Shown: in pieces, positions 7,793-11,630 of the stretch
How positions within the stretch are numbered: the stretch's first letter is position 1
How the letters are laid out: every line of letters starts with the position of its first letter
Assembly (NCBI GenBank): GCA_003133425.1
Contig: PKXI01000222.1
Coordinates: 9,671-21,300, forward strand
Direction of reading: 5' to 3'
DNA length: 11,630 bases
DNA from: Acidobacteriaceae bacterium
GTDB lineage: Bacteria; Acidobacteriota; Terriglobia; Terriglobales; Acidobacteriaceae
The notes under the pieces: generated by a model
Seen by the model: only the letters and a program-made list of their open reading frames with translations
Databases searched by the model: none
What the model was told of the DNA's origin: nothing
Program-made: the position numbers and the translations under genes

Positions 7793-7826
7793 CTCTGACC
7801 CCTGACATCTGATCCCTGCCCCCTGC
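7793..7826. repeat. Degenerate CTGAYCCC-type short repeats between iron-sulfur and nrfD-like genes
   Basis: The spacer between the two genes contains a run of near-identical short words, CTGACC, CCTGAC, CTGATC, CCTGCC and CCCTG, in succession. They are not coding and have no plus/minus symmetry. They could be an intergenic simple-sequence array or a remnant of a dispersed repeat. The spacer otherwise carries only the ribosome binding region of the nrfD-like gene. Confidence 0.4.
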
Positions 7827-7830
7827 GCTC

Positions 7831-8562
7831 TCACCGCACCGAACCGTCAAGGTCGTTGTAATAGACCTTTGCACCGGTGGCCATCTGCGGCTTCAACACC
7901 TGTACGCTGTGCGTCTTTAGAAACTCGTGAATCGGGTCTTTGGGATTTTTCAAATCCACAAGCTGGCGCGCACCGGTCGGGCAGGTCTCGCAACATGCCG
8001 TAGTCAGTCCCTTGGTAATCCGGTGATAGCAAAGCGTGCACTTGTCTGCGACATGCTTCTCAGGATGAATGTAGCGGCAGCCATACGGGCAGGCCTGCAC
8101 GCAATATGCACAACCCAGGCAGTACTTCGGGTCCACCATCACCACGCCATCGGGACTGATGAAAGTCGCGCCCACAGGGCACACTTGTGTGCAGGGAGAA
8201 TCCGCACAATGATTGCAGAGCTTGGGTACGAAGAAGTACTTCCCCGCATCTTCCTCTGCGACGGGAAATCCTTCCTTGCCTCCGTCCGGCGAAATCACCT
8301 GCGGGTTCACCATGTTCTCGTCCGTCACGTGATAACGCTCCACCCAGGTGCGAAAGTGCCCGTCCGGCACATCGTTCTCTGTCGCGCAGGCCCTCACGCA
8401 ATTGCCGCAACCGATGCACTTCGGAATGTCAATCAACATCCCCCACCAGTGATCGGTCATCTTGTAGTTCGGCGATTCTTCCGGGGTTCCCGCAAGTACG
8501 GACTTCCAGGCAACCGCCGCCGCCGGCACTAAGACAAGGAAATGACGCCGGGATAAATTCAC
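7831..8562 (-). CDS. Tat-exported protein with four [4Fe-4S] clusters (NrfC/HybA-like)
   Basis: The 243-residue protein carries a twin-arginine signal, SRRHFL (4-9), followed by a hydrophobic stretch, so it should be exported folded and work on the periplasmic side. Sixteen cysteines in the DMSO-reductase-type pattern would hold four [4Fe-4S] clusters: C49-C52-C55-C59, C116-C119-C124-C128, C148-C151-C154-C158, and C175-C178 with C190 (or C191) and C194. It should wire the NrfD-like membrane subunit to a periplasmic partner. There is no C-terminal membrane helix, so by length and form it is nearer NrfC than E. coli HybA. The start is GTG at 8562-8560: AGGAGG lies exactly six bases upstream, and it puts the Tat motif at the N-terminus. 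This GTG overlaps the TGA of the cytochrome gene (GTGA), which points to translational coupling. Confidence 0.9.
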   Translation of the reverse strand: MNLSRRHFLVLVPAAAVAWKSVLAGTPEESPNYKMTDHWWGMLIDIPKCIGCGNCVRACATENDVPDGHFRTWVERYHVTDENMVNPQVISPDGGKEGFPVAEEDAGKYFFVPKLCNHCADSPCTQVCPVGATFISPDGVVMVDPKYCLGCAYCVQACPYGCRYIHPEKHVADKCTLCYHRITKGLTTACCETCPTGARQLVDLKNPKDPIHEFLKTHSVQVLKPQMATGAKVYYNDLDGSVR

Positions 8563-9029
8563 TTCGCACCTCCTGCACTCATGGCCGGACTGTGTGGATT
8601 GTGGCAAGTCTCGCAAGGCAGCCCGTTTGAGTGTTCTGCCGGAGCCACTTGCGGAAAGCCCTTGGGCTTGGCAGCGCTGGCCGTGTGGCAGCGCGCGCAA
8701 AGGACTGCCGTGTCAGGCAGCACTGGCTTGATGGAAGGGTCGTCCGCATGATTCGCCAATGCCCCGTGGCAGGCCTCGCAATTTACGTGCGCATGTTTGC
8801 CGTTCTTTTTTGCGTCAAGAATGTCGGTGTGGCAGCCTTCGCAAGTCTCATGACCGGCAAACTTCACCGGGTGGGCTGCCATCTCACCGATGGCTGCACC
8901 GCGATAATGCCCGTACTGTCCAAAACTCTTTGGGACAACGTAGTGCCGCACCACCAGAAACACCAGGAAGGCGAGGACAAACAGCCCCGCGAACCGGAAA
9001 AGATGTCCTGCTTCCTTAAAAGCGCTCAT
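8559..9029 (-). CDS. Membrane-anchored tetraheme cytochrome c
   Basis: The 156-residue protein has one N-terminal hydrophobic helix (about 10-30, FRFAGLFVLAFLVFLVVRHY) without a clear cleavage site, then a periplasmic domain with four CxxCH heme c motifs: CEGCH (63-67), CEACH (84-88), CARCH (111-115) and CETCH (139-143). Extra histidines (for example H53, H60, H79, H81, H133) could act as distal ligands, as in cytochrome c3/c7-like proteins. The last motif continues as NPHSP, common in this class. It is first in a cytochrome, iron-sulfur, NrfD-like gene set, so I infer that it passes electrons between that module and a soluble periplasmic or outer-membrane partner. I prefer the ATG at 9029, with GGAG about 10 nt upstream. 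An ATG at 9071 would add 14 residues without an obvious signal. Confidence 0.87.
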   Translation of the reverse strand: MSAFKEAGHLFRFAGLFVLAFLVFLVVRHYVVPKSFGQYGHYRGAAIGEMAAHPVKFAGHETCEGCHTDILDAKKNGKHAHVNCEACHGALANHADDPSIKPVLPDTAVLCARCHTASAAKPKGFPQVAPAEHSNGLPCETCHNPHSPAMSAGGAK

Positions 9030-9113
9030 GAAAGCTAATCTCCGTATGAACCCTGCCGCGAGGGCGCACATACCAGTCTCATGTGATTTGGAGCACTCCT
9101 CGCATCTGTGAAC

Positions 9114-9119
9114 GTATAA
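9114..9119 (-). promoter_or_regulatory. Probable -10 element of the cytochrome operon promoter
   Basis: On the minus strand TTATAC (9119-9114) would direct initiation near 9107-9105, leaving a leader of about 77 nt before the cytochrome ATG. The hexamer at the -35 position is CACATC, a poor match to consensus, and it overlaps the Crp/Fnr-like palindrome. A weak -35 overlapped by an activator site is the usual design of a class II activated promoter. The assignment is by position and sequence only. Confidence 0.45.
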
Positions 9120-9137
9120 GAACTCGCCCCCGTGCCG

Positions 9138-9155
9138 ATGTGAGTTAAATCACAT
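9138..9155. promoter_or_regulatory. Crp/Fnr-family binding site, perfect palindrome
   Basis: ATGTGA-GTTAAA-TCACAT is a perfect inverted repeat matching the E. coli CRP consensus TGTGA-N6-TCACA in both halves. Its centre lies about 40-41.5 bp upstream of the transcription start predicted from TTATAC on the minus strand, the classic class II activator position. The tetraheme cytochrome, iron-sulfur and NrfD-like genes would be its targets. A degenerate second site lies at 9081-9098. Whether the protein senses cAMP, oxygen, CO or NO cannot be told from the site. folD starts 131 nt downstream on the other strand and might also be affected. Confidence 0.6.
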
Positions 9156-9285
9156 GCGGCTGTGACGTCCGTCGCTTTCGGTGGCGCAGATCACCAAATG
9201 AGCACATTTCCCTCTTTGCTGAGGCCGTCTCATTGCCCAACCGCCTTCCGCCTGAAAGCGATACGATTAAACTTGGGAGCGTTGA

Positions 9286-10200
9286 ATGCCAAGAATTCTC
9301 GATGGCGCCTCCATTGCCGCGGCCATCAAGCAGGAAGTCGCAGAAGAAGTCCGCGCTCTGGCCGCCCACGGCGTCCGGCCCGGACTCGCGGCCGTGCTGG
9401 TGGGAAACGTAGCTGCCTCTGAGATTTACGTAAGAAACAAAGTGCAGGCCTGCGCCGAACTCGGCATCTACAGCGACCTCATTAAGCCACCTGAGGACAT
9501 CACCACCGAAGCCATGCTTGACCTGGTCGCCGCCCTCAATTCTCGCGACGAAATCGACGGCATCCTCATTCAATTGCCCTTGCCTCGCCAGGTCGATGCC
9601 AAGGTTCTCCTCGATGCCATCGCGCCAGAGAAAGACGTGGACGGCTTTCACCCCGTGAATGCAGGCCGTCTGCAGGCGGGCCGGCCCGCTCTCGCGCCAT
9701 GCACCCCGGCTGGCGTCATTGAAATTCTGCAGCGCAGCAACATTCCTATTTCCGGCCAGCACGCAGTGGTGGTGGGCCGCAGCGACATTGTGGGCAAGCC
9801 CGCAGCCATGCTGCTGCTCCACCAGAATGCCACTGTGACGATTTGTCATTCCAAAACGCGAAACCTCTCGGAGATTACTCGTCAGGCCGACATCCTGGTG
9901 GCCGCCATCGGCCGCCCCGGCTTCATCACCCCTGAGATGGTCAAGCCCGGCGCAACCCTCATTGATGTAGGTATTAATCGCATCACAACCCGGGAGAAAT
10001 TCGACCGCTACTTTGCCGGTAACGCCAAGCGAGAAGCCACCTTTGCCAAGCGCGGCTCCACTATCGTCGGCGATATCCATCCTGAAGCCTTTGAGTTGGC
10101 CGGCGCCTACACGCCAGTACCCGGCGGTGTGGGTCTGCTCACCATCGCCATGCTCATGTCCAACACCGTGCGCGCCGCCAAAATGCGGCGAGGGCTCTAA
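9286..10200 (+). CDS. folD: FolD: methylenetetrahydrofolate dehydrogenase / methenyltetrahydrofolate cyclohydrolase
   Basis: This 304-residue cytoplasmic enzyme interconverts 5,10-methylene-, 5,10-methenyl- and 10-formyltetrahydrofolate with NADP, supplying one-carbon units for purines and formyl-methionine. It has Tyr48 and Lys52 of the YVRNK active-site motif, Gln96 in LIQLPLP, Asp119 in KDVDGFHP, the nucleotide-binding GRSDIVGKP (164-172) and PVPGGVG (277-283). It is slightly longer than the usual 280-290 residues because about 18-20 extra residues lie between GINR and GDIHPE (about 233-262). The start is supported by GGGAG six bases before the ATG. coaE begins 3 nt after its stop, so the two are very probably cotranscribed and translationally coupled. 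I found no convincing promoter in the 130 bp upstream; a small inverted repeat AAATG-AGCA-CATTT sits at 9196-9209. Confidence 0.96.
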   Translation: MPRILDGASIAAAIKQEVAEEVRALAAHGVRPGLAAVLVGNVAASEIYVRNKVQACAELGIYSDLIKPPEDITTEAMLDLVAALNSRDEIDGILIQLPLPRQVDAKVLLDAIAPEKDVDGFHPVNAGRLQAGRPALAPCTPAGVIEILQRSNIPISGQHAVVVGRSDIVGKPAAMLLLHQNATVTICHSKTRNLSEITRQADILVAAIGRPGFITPEMVKPGATLIDVGINRITTREKFDRYFAGNAKREATFAKRGSTIVGDIHPEAFELAGAYTPVPGGVGLLTIAMLMSNTVRAAKMRRGL

Positions 10201-10203
10201 CCC

Positions 10204-10899
10204 ATGCTCAGAGTAGGACTCACCGGCGGCCTGGGCAGTGGCAAGAGCACCGTCGCAGGCTTTTTGCGCGAACTCGGTGCCGAGGTCGTTGAAGCCGATG
10301 CGCTGGGCCGCCAGGTGATGGAACCCGGCCAGCAGGTTTACCAGGAGATTGTGAGTGCGTTTGGCCCGGAAGTTGTTGGTTCCGATGGCCGCCTCAACCG
10401 TGCTCGTCTTGCTCAGTTGGCATTTCAGGATGGCCGCCTCAACGACCTCAACGCCATCGTTCATCCGGCCGTAATCGCTGCACAACAGACCTGGGTGGAC
10501 GCGGTTCTTGCGCGCGATCCCGCCGCCGTCGCCGTGATCGAGACGGCACTGATTTTTGAGGTGGTACGCGATGCCCGAGCTCGGGGCGAAAAGGATGGGG
10601 TGCTGGCCGATTGGCGACGGCGCATTGACCGCATCCTCGTGGTCACCGCGCCCGATGAGCTCAAAATCGCCCGCTATGTGGCGCGCATCAATCCGCCGGC
10701 CACCGCCCGTGAAGCCGTCGAAGCAGATGCCCGCCTCCGCCTCTCCCACCAGATTCCCGATGCTGAAAAAGCCTCTATGTCCGACTATGTAATTGACAAT
10801 ACGGGCGATATGGAAGCACTCCGCGCTCAGGTCAATACTCTCTGGCAGCTTCTCAAGAGAGACAGCAACAATTCTCCTCGGGACTTGTCTTTAAAATAG
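10204..10899 (+). CDS. coaE: Dephospho-CoA kinase CoaE
   Basis: This 231-residue kinase transfers phosphate from ATP to the 3'-hydroxyl of dephospho-CoA, the last step of coenzyme A synthesis in the cytoplasm. It shows the P-loop GGLGSGKST (8-16), Asp32 in EADALGR, the CoA-domain region around ETALIFE (113-119), the lid region with ARYVARIN (156-163) and the C-terminal YVIDNTGD (195-202). About ten more residues than usual (near 120-140, RDARARGEKDG) lie between the LIFE strand and RILVV, which explains part of the length over the typical 200-210 residues. The stop of folD is only 3 nt upstream and no strong Shine-Dalgarno is present (GAGGG about 10 nt before the ATG), so translation is probably coupled to folD. 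Confidence 0.95.
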   Translation: MLRVGLTGGLGSGKSTVAGFLRELGAEVVEADALGRQVMEPGQQVYQEIVSAFGPEVVGSDGRLNRARLAQLAFQDGRLNDLNAIVHPAVIAAQQTWVDAVLARDPAAVAVIETALIFEVVRDARARGEKDGVLADWRRRIDRILVVTAPDELKIARYVARINPPATAREAVEADARLRLSHQIPDAEKASMSDYVIDNTGDMEALRAQVNTLWQLLKRDSNNSPRDLSLK

Positions 10900-10981
10900 G
10901 AAGTGGGAACTGCGCCATTCCTTTGGAACTGCGGCGAGTTGCCACCGTATCTGTGTAAGGAAGGTTTTTGGGTCTACAGCG
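10900..10981 (+). other. Spacer between coaE and the HtrA gene with a 9-bp direct repeat
   Basis: GGAACTGCG occurs at 10906-10914 and again at 10925-10933, a 19-bp period. No terminator hairpin follows coaE, so read-through into the protease gene is plausible. AAGGAAGG (10958-10964 region) resembles a ribosome binding site but stands about 18 nt from the protease ATG, too far for a normal start. Confidence 0.4.
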
Positions 10982-11630
10982 ATGAGACTGCGACGGGTGA
11001 TTTTTGTTCTTTTGCTTGTGGGCGGGTTCTGGTACCTAACCACCCACCTCTCGGATCATTTGGGTCATTTTTCACTCTTCAATGCGAGCGGTTCCAGCTC
11101 CCCGCTGGAACTTACCGAGGCTCAGGCTGCCCCCGCCTTCGATGCCGAAGAAGTGAACAATATCTCCGTCTATAAAAGGGTGCAGCCCTCCGTGGTCAAC
11201 ATCACCTCCACGACGCTAGTCTTCAACTTCTTTTATGGAACGGTGCCCCAGCAGGGCCAAGGCTCCGGCTTCGTTCTCGACAAGGCCGGCCATGTGCTCA
11301 CCAACTTTCACGTTGTTGAGGGAGCCAATCGCGGCATCGAGGTCATGCTCAGCAACAAACACCGCTACCAGGCAAAGGTAGTCGGCAGCGACAAGGTCCA
11401 TGACCTGGCGCTCCTGCAAATCGATGCCCCCAACCTGCAACCGGTCACGCTGGCTGACTCCACCGAGCTCGCCGTTGGGCAAAAGGTTTACGCCATTGGC
11501 AATCCCTTCGGCCTCAGCGGCACCATGACCACCGGCATCATCAGCTCCATCCGCTCCATCCGCAACGCTGACGGCGCGCCGATTGAAGACGCCATCCAGA
11601 CCGATGCAGCCATCAATCCCGGCAACTCCG
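10982..11630 (+). CDS. HtrA/DegP-type trypsin-like serine protease, 3'-truncated by window end
   Basis: The visible 216 residues belong to an S1C (HtrA/DegP/DegS-like) periplasmic protease that degrades or senses misfolded envelope proteins. An N-terminal hydrophobic helix (about 5-21, RVIFVLLLVGGFWYL) is probably a membrane anchor or uncut signal. A low-complexity linker (30-60) follows, then the protease domain from VQPSVVNI (67-74). The triad is His110 (TNFHVV), Asp141 (HDLALLQ) and Ser216 (INPGNS), where Ser216 is the last complete codon in the window. GQGSGFVLD and AIGNPFGL are further family landmarks. The expected remainder, GGPL and one or two PDZ domains, lies outside. The ATG at 10982 gives a normal anchor but lacks a good Shine-Dalgarno at standard distance; no better start is visible nearby. 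The 82-nt gap from coaE allows cotranscription. Confidence 0.92.
   Translation, partial: MRLRRVIFVLLLVGGFWYLTTHLSDHLGHFSLFNASGSSSPLELTEAQAAPAFDAEEVNNISVYKRVQPSVVNITSTTLVFNFFYGTVPQQGQGSGFVLDKAGHVLTNFHVVEGANRGIEVMLSNKHRYQAKVVGSDKVHDLALLQIDAPNLQPVTLADSTELAVGQKVYAIGNPFGLSGTMTTGIISSIRSIRNADGAPIEDAIQTDAAINPGNS

Noticed and set aside
8563..8700. N-terminal extension of the iron-sulfur protein inside the cytochrome gene
   Set aside because: These residues are the out-of-frame reading of the cytochrome coding sequence; a strong AGGAGG and the Tat motif fix the start at the GTG at 8562.
9196..9209. Inverted repeat AAATG-AGCA-CATTT upstream of folD as an operator or riboswitch
   Set aside because: Only five base pairs, without any further conserved structure; too short to support a regulatory call.
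9145..10749. Long open frame on the minus strand opposite folD and coaE
   Set aside because: It has no recognisable domain, is rich in His, Gly and Asp as expected from the reverse of GC-rich codons, and lies entirely opposite two highly conserved genes. It is an antisense shadow.

Overview
The window looks like a chromosomal piece of a GC-rich Gram-negative bacterium, most likely an Acidobacteriota member of the Terriglobia (Acidobacteriia) type. This is an inference from overall protein style: a GH97 glycosidase with a signal peptide, beta-propeller PD40 proteins, and a NrfD-type redox module, next to folD, coaE and a membrane-anchored HtrA protease. There are no rRNA or tRNA genes, CRISPR arrays, phage genes or complete insertion sequences.

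Layout. Bases 1-151 are AT-rich and non-coding. They carry a perfect 14-bp inverted repeat flanked by TA, which could be a small MITE-like element. Next comes a secreted GH97 alpha-glycosidase (minus strand). It is divergent, across about 300 bp, from a secreted protein with an N-terminal lectin-like beta domain and a C-terminal PD40/TolB-like propeller (plus strand). This second gene converges on fabG (minus).

From 9029 down to 4040 five minus-strand genes follow each other: a membrane-anchored tetraheme cytochrome c, a Tat-exported protein with four [4Fe-4S] clusters (NrfC/HybA-like), a NrfD/HybB-like quinol-reactive membrane subunit, a polytopic membrane protein of uncertain family (DUF2339-like), and fabG. 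The first three form a membrane quinone/periplasm electron-transfer module with no catalytic (molybdopterin, hydrogenase or nitrite reductase) subunit in the window. Upstream of it is a perfect Crp/Fnr-type palindrome, placed as expected for class II activation of a promoter reading into the cytochrome. fabG probably also has its own promoter.

On the plus strand from 9286, folD (one-carbon folate metabolism) is followed after 3 nt by coaE (last step of coenzyme A synthesis). After 82 nt comes an HtrA/DegP-type serine protease, which is cut by the window end exactly after its catalytic serine codon. folD and coaE have small internal insertions relative to the textbook enzymes.

The parts most worth a second look are the orphan cytochrome/FeS/NrfD module with its Crp-like control region and the TA-flanked inverted-repeat element at the left edge. 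The other genes are recognisable and mostly ordinary.
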